A stretch of 64,000 nt of DNA, from positions 1 through 64,000 of the forward strand of contig NZ_VLKW01000007.1 of assembly GCF_007830495.1 (NCBI RefSeq), read 5' to 3'. Origin of the DNA: Pseudoduganella flava. GTDB taxonomy: Bacteria; Pseudomonadota; Gammaproteobacteria; Burkholderiales; Burkholderiaceae_D. Every line of letters begins with the position of its first letter. Positions within the stretch are counted from its first letter, which is position 1. This document shows positions 33,342-41,367 of the stretch, piece after piece. The translations under genes and the position numbers were made by a program. The notes under the pieces were generated by a model. It searched no databases, was not told the DNA's origin, and saw only the letters and a list, made by a program, of their open reading frames with translations.

Positions 33342-34196
33342 ATGACGAAACCTCTGACGATGGGCGCGGTGGCTTATGCGCCGAAGGTCGTGACGATCTG
33401 GGAAGGCTTCAAGGAATACTTTTACCAGCACGGCTTCGCCTTCGACTACATCCTGTATTCGAACTACGAGGCGCAGGTGCAGGCGCAGTTCGACGGCACC
33501 ATCGCCGTGGCGTGGAACTCGCCGCTGGCGTGGGTGCGTGCCGATCGGATGGCCCGCGCCCGCGGCCAGCAGGTACGCGCCGTCGCGATGCGCGACACGG
33601 ACTGCGACCTGACCTCCGTGCTGGTCGCCCGCGCCGGCACGGCCATCGCCATCGAAGGCCTGCGCGGCAAGACGATCGGCTTCGGCGCGATCGATTCGCC
33701 ACAGGCCACGCTGATCCCGCTGGACCACCTGCGCCGGCACGGCTTGGTGGCGGGCCGCGACTTCACGGCGCGCCGCTTCGACGTCCTGGGCGGCAAGCAC
33801 GGCGACCATATCGGCGGCGAACGCGACGCGGCGCTGGCGCTGATGCGCAGCGAGATCGATGCGGCCTGGATGATCGACGGGAACCACATGGCGTTCTCCC
33901 GTGAGGGCGTGCTGCCGGCCGGCGCAACGACGATCGTCGCGCGCACGGAGCGCTTCGACCATTGCAACTTCACGACGAGCCCTGGCGCGCCGCAAGCGCA
34001 GATCGCGCGCTTCACGGAACTGCTGCTGGCGATGCAGTGGGACGACCAGGCCGTGCGCCCGCTGCTCGAACTGGAAGGCCTGAAGCAGTGGCTGCCGGGC
34101 CGCACCAGCGGCTACGACGCACTGGTGCGCGCCGTCGACGACGAGCGGTTCTACGACCAGGAAGGGAACATCGTTGCAGACGGCTATCGATATTGA
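33342..34196 (+). CDS. PhnD-like substrate-binding protein without signal peptide
   Basis: A 284-residue protein resembling phosphonate/phosphite-type periplasmic binding proteins: AVAYAPKVVTIWEGFKEYF at the N-terminus, IAVAWNSPLAWVR, LRGKTIGFGAIDSPQATLIP and a second-lobe segment with DAAWMIDGNH. It begins MTKPLTMGAVAYAP with no signal peptide or lipobox, so it should stay in the cytoplasm, and no ABC permease or ATPase lies nearby. It may therefore sense or deliver a small anion or precursor for its neighbours rather than serve uptake. A good AAGGAGGCGCC site precedes the ATG. It overlaps the next gene by 23 bp. Confidence 0.75.
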   Translation: MTKPLTMGAVAYAPKVVTIWEGFKEYFYQHGFAFDYILYSNYEAQVQAQFDGTIAVAWNSPLAWVRADRMARARGQQVRAVAMRDTDCDLTSVLVARAGTAIAIEGLRGKTIGFGAIDSPQATLIPLDHLRRHGLVAGRDFTARRFDVLGGKHGDHIGGERDAALALMRSEIDAAWMIDGNHMAFSREGVLPAGATTIVARTERFDHCNFTTSPGAPQAQIARFTELLLAMQWDDQAVRPLLELEGLKQWLPGRTSGYDALVRAVDDERFYDQEGNIVADGYRY

Positions 34197-35376
34197 AGCG
34201 CTGGGCTTCGACGCCGGCGCCCACCTGCTCGTCAAGCACGCGCTGCTGGACGTGCCGGTCGGCGCCAGCGTGCACGTGACGGGCCGCAGCCCCGGCTGGG
34301 ATGCCCAGCTGGCGGCGTGGTGCCGCGCCCAGGGCCATGCGTGCACGCTGTCCGCCACGGATAGTGGCACGGTAGCCGTCGTCACGCGCGGCGGCGCGGC
34401 GGCCGGGCGCTGGCGCGATGCGCTGGCGACGGGCCGCTCGGCCATCGCGGCGCCGGATGCCGTCGCAGCCCAGGCACAGCCGCGCTGGGGCCTCGCTGCC
34501 CGCGGCGCCACCGTCGAAGCGGGCTCGCCGGAGATGTACTTCCGCCTCGACCGCAAGGAGGAGGTGTGGACGCCGCGCGCGGCCGACCTGTACGCGCAGG
34601 CCGCTGCCGCCCAATGGGACCCGGAAACGGCGATCGACTGGCACGCCGAGTTCACGCTGCCGGACGTCGTCGAGGACGCCGTCGTGCAGGTGTTCACATA
34701 CATGATCGAAAACGAGGAAGCGGCACTGGTCGTGCCGGCGCGCTTCCTCGGCCAGGTGCACCCGCACTACCGCGAGGTGCAAGCCGTGCTGGCCGTGCAG
34801 GTGGCCGACGAGGCGCGCCACATCGAGGTGTTCACGCGGCGCGTGCGGCTGAAGGGCCGCGAGCCGGGGCTGTCGACGGCCGGCGGCCAGGCGTCGCTGA
34901 AGACGCTGCTGGACGAGACCGACTTTTCAGTGGCCGGCTTCCTGCTGTCCGTGCTGGGCGAAGGCACGTTCGTCAGCCTGCTGCAGTTCCTGCACGCCCA
35001 TGCGCCGGATCCGGTAACGCGGCAGATCGCCAGGCTGGCCGCGCGCGACGAAGCGCGCCACGTGGCGTTCGGCATGCTGCACCTGGCCGAACGGCTGGAA
35101 CACGAGCCGGCGCTGCGCGTGCGCCTGGCCAATGCGGTACAAGCGCGCAACGACGCGCTGTCCGCCACGTCCGGCCTGAACGAGGAAGTGTTCGATGCGC
35201 TCGTGTTGCTGGCGGCCGGCGAGTTCACGCCGGCGGCGATCGCCCGCGGCTATACCCGCGTGCAGGAGCTGATGCGCGACATGGCGGACGGCCGCCAGGC
35301 GCGCCTCGAAAAGCTGGGCTTCACGAGCGATGCGGCGCGCGACCTGTCGGCACTGCACACCCGTAACTTCATGTGA
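34174..35376 (+). CDS. TusA-like / diiron ferritin-like fusion protein
   Basis: A 400-residue two-part protein. Residues ~1-75 resemble a TusA sulfur-carrier fold (VPVGASVHVTG...WDAQLAAWCRAQGHAC), but the usual Cys-Pro motif is absent (GFDAGAHLL at that place). Residues ~150-395 form a ferritin-like four-helix bundle with a complete diiron set: Glu179/181/182 region, E213-x2-H216 in DEARHIEVF, E263 and E293-x2-H296 in DEARHVAFG. Such sites activate oxygen. I chose the TTG at 34174, 6 nt after AGGAAGGGAACA. It overlaps the PhnD-like gene by 23 bp and is likely coupled to it. The reaction is unknown. Confidence 0.72.
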   Translation: MQTAIDIEALGFDAGAHLLVKHALLDVPVGASVHVTGRSPGWDAQLAAWCRAQGHACTLSATDSGTVAVVTRGGAAAGRWRDALATGRSAIAAPDAVAAQAQPRWGLAARGATVEAGSPEMYFRLDRKEEVWTPRAADLYAQAAAAQWDPETAIDWHAEFTLPDVVEDAVVQVFTYMIENEEAALVVPARFLGQVHPHYREVQAVLAVQVADEARHIEVFTRRVRLKGREPGLSTAGGQASLKTLLDETDFSVAGFLLSVLGEGTFVSLLQFLHAHAPDPVTRQIARLAARDEARHVAFGMLHLAERLEHEPALRVRLANAVQARNDALSATSGLNEEVFDALVLLAAGEFTPAAIARGYTRVQELMRDMADGRQARLEKLGFTSDAARDLSALHTRNFM

Positions 35377-36336
35377 TCAGGCCCGCTTCGGCGGTGGCGG
35401 CAGCGGCAGGCCTTCGGCCAGCACCAGCCGCTCCATCGCCGTCTCCAGCACACTGCGCGCCAGCCCGGCGGCGTGGCCCAGCTCGCGGTGCAGCTCCGCA
35501 TCGGCCTCGTTGCGCGATGCGCATTGTGCGCTGTAGCGCTCGAAGCTGCCCACCATCATCAGCAGGTCGGCCAGGTGGCGCGGGCATTCGCACGCGATGC
35601 GATTGCCCGCCGCCGTGATCGTCGCCAGCCCTTCCTCGTCGAACCGCACGGGCGGCACCATGCCGGGCGTGCGCACGGGTGAGGGCAGCTGCCGGCCCGT
35701 CAGCGCGGCGCGGCACAACAGCGCCAGCTCGCCCATCTCGGACGGCATGCGCGCCACCATGCAGTCGTGCGCACGCAGCGCGCGGATCGTGGCACTGGAA
35801 CAGAAGCGGTACAGCACAACGACGGCGGCCACGCCCGCATTGGCGCGCGCCGCGGCGATCAGCGGCAGCGCCGCTTCGTCCGGCTCGGACAGTTCCAACA
35901 GCAGCACCTCCGCCTCGGCACCATCGAGCACCGTCATGTCCTCGTCCAGGCGGGCGCACGAGCGGCGCACGTCCAGGCCCAGGCTGGCGGCACCGACGGC
36001 CGCGATGCGGCGGGCCAGCGCGGCGCCGACCAGCGCCACGCGCACGGGACCGCGCGGCGCCTCGGCCGCGTCGGCGTGCACGCCCGTCATTTCCTCCAGC
36101 CGCTCGATGGGCAGGCGCGCCAGCGTGCCGATCGCGTGGCCGTTGTCCACCAGCTGCTTCAGGAGCCCCAGCCGGCGCACCTGCCCGGCGGAATACAGGC
36201 GCTGGCCACGTTCGGAGCGCTGCGTGTCCGAGACGCCATAGCGGCGCTCCCACACCCGCAGCGTCTCCACGCTGAGCCCCGCCAGCCGCGCGGCCACGCC
36301 GCTGCGGTACATCGGTTCATGTTCACTCTTGTTCAT
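35377..36336 (-). CDS. MerR-family transcriptional regulator
   Basis: A 319-residue regulator. Residues ~9-75 are a MerR winged helix (YRSGVAARLAGLSVETLRVWERRYG...RLYSAGQVRRLGLLKQL). The middle (about 95-205) has the alternating strand/helix pattern of a B12-binding-like domain without the cobalamin His motif (DxHxxG). A C-terminal helical region contains ACECPRHLADLLMMVG. It converges on the acyl-CoA-dehydrogenase/PhnD/ferritin cluster, meeting its last gene at the stop codons (35376/35377), and could regulate it; this is positional inference. The start at 36336 was preferred to the ATG at 36381 because the HTH then begins normally. Confidence 0.85.
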   Translation of the reverse strand: MNKSEHEPMYRSGVAARLAGLSVETLRVWERRYGVSDTQRSERGQRLYSAGQVRRLGLLKQLVDNGHAIGTLARLPIERLEEMTGVHADAAEAPRGPVRVALVGAALARRIAAVGAASLGLDVRRSCARLDEDMTVLDGAEAEVLLLELSEPDEAALPLIAAARANAGVAAVVVLYRFCSSATIRALRAHDCMVARMPSEMGELALLCRAALTGRQLPSPVRTPGMVPPVRFDEEGLATITAAGNRIACECPRHLADLLMMVGSFERYSAQCASRNEADAELHRELGHAAGLARSVLETAMERLVLAEGLPLPPPPKRA

Positions 36337-36475
36337 AGCGACCCGCCATTGCACGAATATGGGCGAATGATACCGCGTCATTGCCAGGTCAGCAGCGCGA
36401 CATCCCCATGATATCGGTTCGTTACCTGTTCATCACCCTGGTCAATCCCAGATTTCAAAGCGACGGCTGGATTTT

Positions 36476-36489
36476 TTGATCAAGATCAA
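36476..36489. promoter_or_regulatory. FNR/Anr-type binding site upstream of trhP
   Basis: TTGATCAAGATCAA is a perfect match to the FNR consensus TTGAT-N4-ATCAA. Its centre (36482.5) lies 49 bp before the trhP ATG. With a TAGCAT -10-like hexamer at 36512-36517, transcription would begin near 36524, giving the -41.5 spacing of activated FNR promoters and an almost leaderless mRNA. Confidence 0.65.
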
Positions 36490-36531
36490 GGAAAGACAGG
36501 ATAGCGGCCTCTAGCATACGCAGCTTTGACC

Positions 36532-37890
36532 ATGCTGCGCGCTCCCGAACTTCTCCTCCCCGCCGGCTCGCTGGCCAAGATGCATGCCGCCTTCGATTTC
36601 GGCGCCGACGCCGTGTATGCCGGCCAGCCCCGCTACAGCCTGCGGGTGCGCAACAACGATTTCTCCACCTTGCAGGCGCTGCGCGAAGGCATCGACGGTG
36701 CCCATGCGCGCGGCAAGCAGTTTTTCGTCGCCAGTAACATCTTCGCGCACAACGCCAAGCTGAAGACCTATCTGCGCGACATGGAACCCGTGATCGCGAT
36801 GCGCCCCGATGCGCTGATCATGGCCGACCCGGGCCTCATCATGATGGTGCGCGATAAATGGCCGGAAGTGCCGGTGCACCTGTCCGTGCAGGCCAACGCG
36901 GTGAACTGGGCGGACGTGAAGTTCTGGCACCGCATGGGCCTGACGCGCGTGATCCTGTCGCGCGAGCTGTCGCTGGACGAGATCGAGGAAATCCGCCAGC
37001 AATGCCCGGAGATGGAACTGGAAGTGTTCGTGCACGGCGCGCTGTGCATCGCCTACTCGGGGCGCTGCCTGCTGTCCGGCTACTTCAACCACCGCGATCC
37101 GAACCAGGGCACCTGCACCAATTCCTGCCGCTGGGATTACAAGGTGGCGAATGCGGATGAAGACGCCAGCGGCGACCTGGCGCGGATGGAAGTGGTGCCG
37201 ATCGATTTCCACCGCGCCGTCGCGGAGGCGGAGCGGCCCCTGTCGGCGCTGCACCAGCAGCCGCGCCATCCGCTGGCGGACCGCCCGTACCTGATCGAGG
37301 AAGCCCAGCGGCCCGGCCAGCTGATGCCGATCCTCGAGGACGAACACGGCACCTACATCATGAATTCGAAGGACTTGCGCGCCGTCGAGCACATCGAGCG
37401 GCTGGTGAAGATCGGCGTCGATTCGCTGAAGATCGAAGGCCGCACGAAGTCGCTGTACTACGTGGCGCGCACCGCCCAGGTGTATCGCCGCGCGATCGAC
37501 GACGCCGTGGCCGGCCGCCCGTTCGACGAAGGCTTGCTGGGCCAGCTGCAAGGCCTGGCGAACCGTGGCTACACGGACGGCTTCTACCAGCGCCACCACA
37601 CGCAGTCCTACCAGAACTACATGCGCGGTGCGTCCGAAGTGGACCGCAGCCAGTACGTCGGCGACGTGCTCGGCATCGAGGATGGCTGGGCGCGCATCGA
37701 CGTGAAGAACCGCTTCGCCGTCGGTGACCGCATCGAGGTCGTGCACCCTGCCGGCAACCGCGACATCACGATCGACCGCATGCTGGCGGACGACGGCAGC
37801 GCCATCGCCGTCGCGCCGGGCAGCGGCCACGTCGTGCGCATCGAGCTCGATGCGCCGGCCGATGGCGCGCTGCTGGCGCGTTATCTGTAG
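36532..37890 (+). CDS. trhP: tRNA 5-hydroxyuridine modification protein TrhP (YegQ), U32 peptidase family
   Basis: A 452-residue U32-family protein matching E. coli YegQ/TrhP along its length: GADAVYAGQPRYSLRVRNND, HLSVQANAVNWADVKFW, FVHGALCIAYSGRCLLSGY, NQGTCTNSCRW and DEHGTYIMNSKDLRAVEHI. The cysteines in the last segments are those expected to hold an iron-sulfur centre. TrhP makes 5-hydroxyuridine at the tRNA wobble position using a prephenate-derived route. I chose the ATG at 36532; an in-frame TTG at 36526 adds two residues. No clear Shine-Dalgarno is present. An FNR-type site upstream suggests oxygen-responsive control. Confidence 0.93.
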   Translation: MLRAPELLLPAGSLAKMHAAFDFGADAVYAGQPRYSLRVRNNDFSTLQALREGIDGAHARGKQFFVASNIFAHNAKLKTYLRDMEPVIAMRPDALIMADPGLIMMVRDKWPEVPVHLSVQANAVNWADVKFWHRMGLTRVILSRELSLDEIEEIRQQCPEMELEVFVHGALCIAYSGRCLLSGYFNHRDPNQGTCTNSCRWDYKVANADEDASGDLARMEVVPIDFHRAVAEAERPLSALHQQPRHPLADRPYLIEEAQRPGQLMPILEDEHGTYIMNSKDLRAVEHIERLVKIGVDSLKIEGRTKSLYYVARTAQVYRRAIDDAVAGRPFDEGLLGQLQGLANRGYTDGFYQRHHTQSYQNYMRGASEVDRSQYVGDVLGIEDGWARIDVKNRFAVGDRIEVVHPAGNRDITIDRMLADDGSAIAVAPGSGHVVRIELDAPADGALLARYL

Positions 37891-37894
37891 GGGC

Positions 37895-40213
37895 TCATTC
37901 GACCGGCTGGACGGCCGGGCTGGTAGCCTCGCGGAAGCAGCCGCGCCCGGCGCGCTTGGCGTCGTACATCGCCTGGTCGGCCGCCTTGATCAGCGTCTCC
38001 GGCTTCATGCCCGGCGCGACGCACGCGACGCCGATGCTGGTCGTCACGCGCAGCGCGGCCATCCCCAGCTGGAACGGCGGCACCATCGCGGCCAGGATCT
38101 TCCCGGCGATCACGGCGCCGTCGCCGGTGCCGCTCAATCCCTCGGCAACCAGCACGAACTCGTCGCCGCCCAGCCGCGCCAGGAAGTCCGCTTCGCGCAC
38201 GACGGCGCGCACACGGCTCGCGAACATGCGGATCACGTCGTCGCCGACGTCGTGGCCGTAGGTGTCGTTGATCTGCTTGAAGCGGTCGATATCGAAGTAC
38301 ATCAGCGCCATCGGCCCGCCCCGCTGCGCGCGCGCGACGGCCTGTTCCAGGTGGCTGTTGAAGTAGCCCCGGTTCGGCAGCCCCGTCAGCGGATCGTGGT
38401 TGGCGCGGCGGAATAGCTCCTGTTCCATGTACTTGCGCGCCGTGATGTCCTCCGTCACCGCCAGCACGCCGACCACACGGCCCGTGTCGTCCTTCAGCGG
38501 AATCTTGTTGGTCTCGATCCAGCACTCGGTGCCGTCCGGGCGCACGTCCAGGCCTTGCATCCGCATGCGCGGCACCCCGGACGACATGACTTCCAGGTCC
38601 ACCTGGCGGTAGTGCTCCGCCTGGCCCTTCCAGCGCAGGTCGAAGTCTGTCCTGCCGATCAGTTCCGTGTCGCTGGCGAGGCCGGCGTCGGCCAGCAGCG
38701 CGCGGTTGCCGCCTTCGTACACGCTGTCGAGGTTTTTCCAGAACACGCTCTGCGGAATATTGTCGAGGATAAGCTGCAGCATCTGCCGCGATGCGTACAG
38801 CGCGCGCTCCGCCTCCTTGCGCTCCGTGATGTTCTCGGCAAAGCCCAGCACGTGCGTGACGCGGTCGCCGATGCTCATCGGGATCAGCACGATCGACATG
38901 TCCGAGCGGCGGCCCGCGTGGTCGGTGACCCGGGTCGTGTACGCGACGGCCTGGCCGCGCAGCGCCTCGCCGAACTTGCGCGCGACCTCGCCGCGGTCCT
39001 CGTTGCTGACGTACTGGTCGATCTCGGTCCCGACCAGCGTCTCGGCCGGAACACCCAGTTCCTTCGCCATCTGCTGGTTCACGTGCAGGAAGCGGCGCTG
39101 GGCATCCATCGCATAGACGGCGAACGGATGGTTTTCAAAGAAGCCGGCGAAGCGCTCCGAAAAATCGTGCATCGCCCGCTTGCGTGCCCGGTAGCGCGGC
39201 CAGGCGGCGACCGCATAGCTGGCGATCGTCGACAGCAGCACGCCAAGCAGCGCCACCAGTGCGGCGGCGTGCACGGAGCCAATGTCCACGCCGGCCGGTT
39301 TCGCATAGAAGTAGATCAGCCAGCGGCGGTTGGCGAACTGCACTTCGGCCGAATGGGCCAGCAGGCGCCGCGGCTTGGCATGCAGCGCATGGGGCGTGCC
39401 GTCCGCATCGAACACCACGTTCTCCGACGTGACAGCGCCGTCGTACACTTCGAGGTCGAATTCGCGCGCCATGCGGCCGTTGTCGAAACCGAGGAACAGC
39501 CGGTCGAGATACAACGCGGAGAAGATGAAACCGCGCAGCGAGCCTTCCGGTTGCGCAGGGGTCGCGCTGGCGCGCGGGGTGCGCACCGGCGAGAAGATCA
39601 GGATCACCTGGCGCTGCTCCGGGTCACGCACGGCAGCCATCCGGCGGGTTGCCGTCGGGGCGTCGCGCCACGCAGCTTCCTCCATCGCCGTGCGCCGCTC
39701 CGGCGCCGCGGCATAATCGAGCCCGCGCAGCGTGTCGATGCGGGCCGGGTCGGAAGCGTGCTGGCCATACAGCAGCGGGTAATAGTCCTCGGCGCCGGGC
39801 CGGCGCTCGGTGATCCGGTAGCCGGGGAATTGACGGGACGCCGCCGCCTCGAAGCGCTCCGCCTCCCGGCTGGGCACGCGCGGCAGGTAGCCCAGTGCGC
39901 GCACCCCGTCCAGCCGGTCGAACACGCGGCTGGCGTTGACGAATGCGGCGAATTCCTCCGCCTCGATCTGGTTCGACGCGCTGAAGAACGCGCCCAGGTC
40001 GCGGCTGGCGCCGGCATACAGGTCGAGCCGGTGGCGCAGCAGGAAGACATAGTCCTCGGCCGCGTCGCGCAACTGGTCCATGCGCTGCGCCTCGGCATGC
40101 TCGAACCGCGCCACGTAGGCCCAGCCGGAAGCGGCGAGACCGGCGACGAAGACAAGCGCCGGCAACGAGTGGCGGCCGATGGCCTTGTAGATGTTGGCGA
40201 AGAACGAACCCAT
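37895..40213 (-). CDS. CHASE-PAS-PAS diguanylate cyclase
   Basis: A 772-residue sensor. One N-terminal helix (about 15-35) and another near 310-335 bracket a periplasmic CHASE domain (about 70-290, including GYLPRVPSREAERF and YYPLLYG). Two PAS domains follow (about 355-470 and 475-600, with FAENITERKEAERAL and LAVTEDITARKYMEQEL at their ends), then GGDEF with intact active site ARLGGDEFVLVAE and an RxxD inhibitory motif (READ). It should produce cyclic-di-GMP in response to a periplasmic ligand. It converges on trhP with 4 bp between stop codons. Confidence 0.92.
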   Translation of the reverse strand: MGSFFANIYKAIGRHSLPALVFVAGLAASGWAYVARFEHAEAQRMDQLRDAAEDYVFLLRHRLDLYAGASRDLGAFFSASNQIEAEEFAAFVNASRVFDRLDGVRALGYLPRVPSREAERFEAAASRQFPGYRITERRPGAEDYYPLLYGQHASDPARIDTLRGLDYAAAPERRTAMEEAAWRDAPTATRRMAAVRDPEQRQVILIFSPVRTPRASATPAQPEGSLRGFIFSALYLDRLFLGFDNGRMAREFDLEVYDGAVTSENVVFDADGTPHALHAKPRRLLAHSAEVQFANRRWLIYFYAKPAGVDIGSVHAAALVALLGVLLSTIASYAVAAWPRYRARKRAMHDFSERFAGFFENHPFAVYAMDAQRRFLHVNQQMAKELGVPAETLVGTEIDQYVSNEDRGEVARKFGEALRGQAVAYTTRVTDHAGRRSDMSIVLIPMSIGDRVTHVLGFAENITERKEAERALYASRQMLQLILDNIPQSVFWKNLDSVYEGGNRALLADAGLASDTELIGRTDFDLRWKGQAEHYRQVDLEVMSSGVPRMRMQGLDVRPDGTECWIETNKIPLKDDTGRVVGVLAVTEDITARKYMEQELFRRANHDPLTGLPNRGYFNSHLEQAVARAQRGGPMALMYFDIDRFKQINDTYGHDVGDDVIRMFASRVRAVVREADFLARLGGDEFVLVAEGLSGTGDGAVIAGKILAAMVPPFQLGMAALRVTTSIGVACVAPGMKPETLIKAADQAMYDAKRAGRGCFREATSPAVQPVE

Positions 40214-40331
40214 GAAAATTCCGGCGCAAGGCGTGACACCGGATACTAGCAGCGTGCAAATTACCGCGGCTCAGGAATTCATTCGTGCGCGGCGGGCCAC
40301 GACGGAAAAGCGACAGAGTGTTCAGCTTCTG

Positions 40332-41240
40332 TCACGTTTGCCTGCGCCGGCCTTGAAAGAACGTCCACGCCTCGGCCGCGAGGTCGACGTCACGGTTCTG
40401 TTCACCGACCAGCTGGCGCAGCATGTTCGGCAACACCTCGTCGCCCGCCGGCGCCGTGTGACCGCCCCCTTCGACCCTCAGCAGCACGACCTGCGGGCCA
40501 TCCTGCCTGCCCCACGTCAGGCGCACCACGGCGGTGGCGTTGCCCGGGTAGCGCCGCGCGATGCGCTCGGTGACCGGTGCCGGCGGCAGGCCGGCAAGTG
40601 TGCGCCACACTTCCGCGGTCGCCTCCACGCCGATGCCGGTGCCCCTGCCCTGCATGCCGGGCGCGCTGATGGCACCGCCCGCATACGGCGTGATCGGATC
40701 GGCCGTGCCGTGCGTCAGCAGCACCGGCAGCGGATGCGAGGGCGCGGCGCAGCGGCTGTGCGCCGGCAGCACGGCGCTTTGCGTGGCGATCGCCGCGAGG
40801 CGCGCGCCGATCTCGATCGCCAGCCGGTACACCATGCCGCCGCCGTTCGAGCTGCCGAACGCGTAGATGCGCTGCGGATCCGCGCCCTCGGCATCGATCG
40901 CGCGGTCGAGCAGCGCGCCGAGAAAGGCCACATCGTCCGTCGGCGCGTTCGTTTGCGCATCGGCGCGGCAATCGTTCCACGCGCGCCGGCCGTCGCTGGC
41001 CGGCGTGCCGTCCGGCGCGATCAGCAGCACGCGCTCGCGCGCCGCCAGCTGCGCCCAGATCCGCGTGCGGTAGCCGAAGAACGGCGCCTGCCCCAGCATG
41101 TAGGCGCCCGACTGGCCATGCCCATGCAGCAGCAGGATCGCCGGCAGCCGCTGCCCCGCACTGCCCGGCGGGCGGGCGACAAGGTAATGACGGGGGCCGT
41201 CGGCCGTATCCAGTTGATGTGAGCTGATCTCGGGGTCCAT
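40332..41240 (-). CDS. LpqC-type esterase (polyhydroxybutyrate depolymerase family)
   Basis: A 302-residue alpha/beta-hydrolase. The oxyanion strand AILLLHGHGQSG (about 35-46), the nucleophile elbow GSSNGGGM (Ser in G-x-S-x-G), LTHGTADPITPY (acid) and EGGGHTAPAG (His) give a full triad. The family includes extracellular PHB depolymerases and feruloyl-type esterases (LpqC). The chosen start MDPEISSHQLD at 41240 leaves no signal peptide, so a cytoplasmic location is likely unless translation starts earlier. The substrate cannot be fixed. Confidence 0.83.
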   Translation of the reverse strand: MDPEISSHQLDTADGPRHYLVARPPGSAGQRLPAILLLHGHGQSGAYMLGQAPFFGYRTRIWAQLAARERVLLIAPDGTPASDGRRAWNDCRADAQTNAPTDDVAFLGALLDRAIDAEGADPQRIYAFGSSNGGGMVYRLAIEIGARLAAIATQSAVLPAHSRCAAPSHPLPVLLTHGTADPITPYAGGAISAPGMQGRGTGIGVEATAEVWRTLAGLPPAPVTERIARRYPGNATAVVRLTWGRQDGPQVVLLRVEGGGHTAPAGDEVLPNMLRQLVGEQNRDVDLAAEAWTFFQGRRRQT

Positions 41241-41367
41241 GAGGCGATGATGCCATGCCGACAGCGATAGACAAAGGGGCAGCGACCAACAAACGTTTTG
41301 ACGCGGCCAGGCGTTCCGACGATACTTGGCTTTTTCTGCATCATTGCTTTGCACAAGGAGAGTCCCG

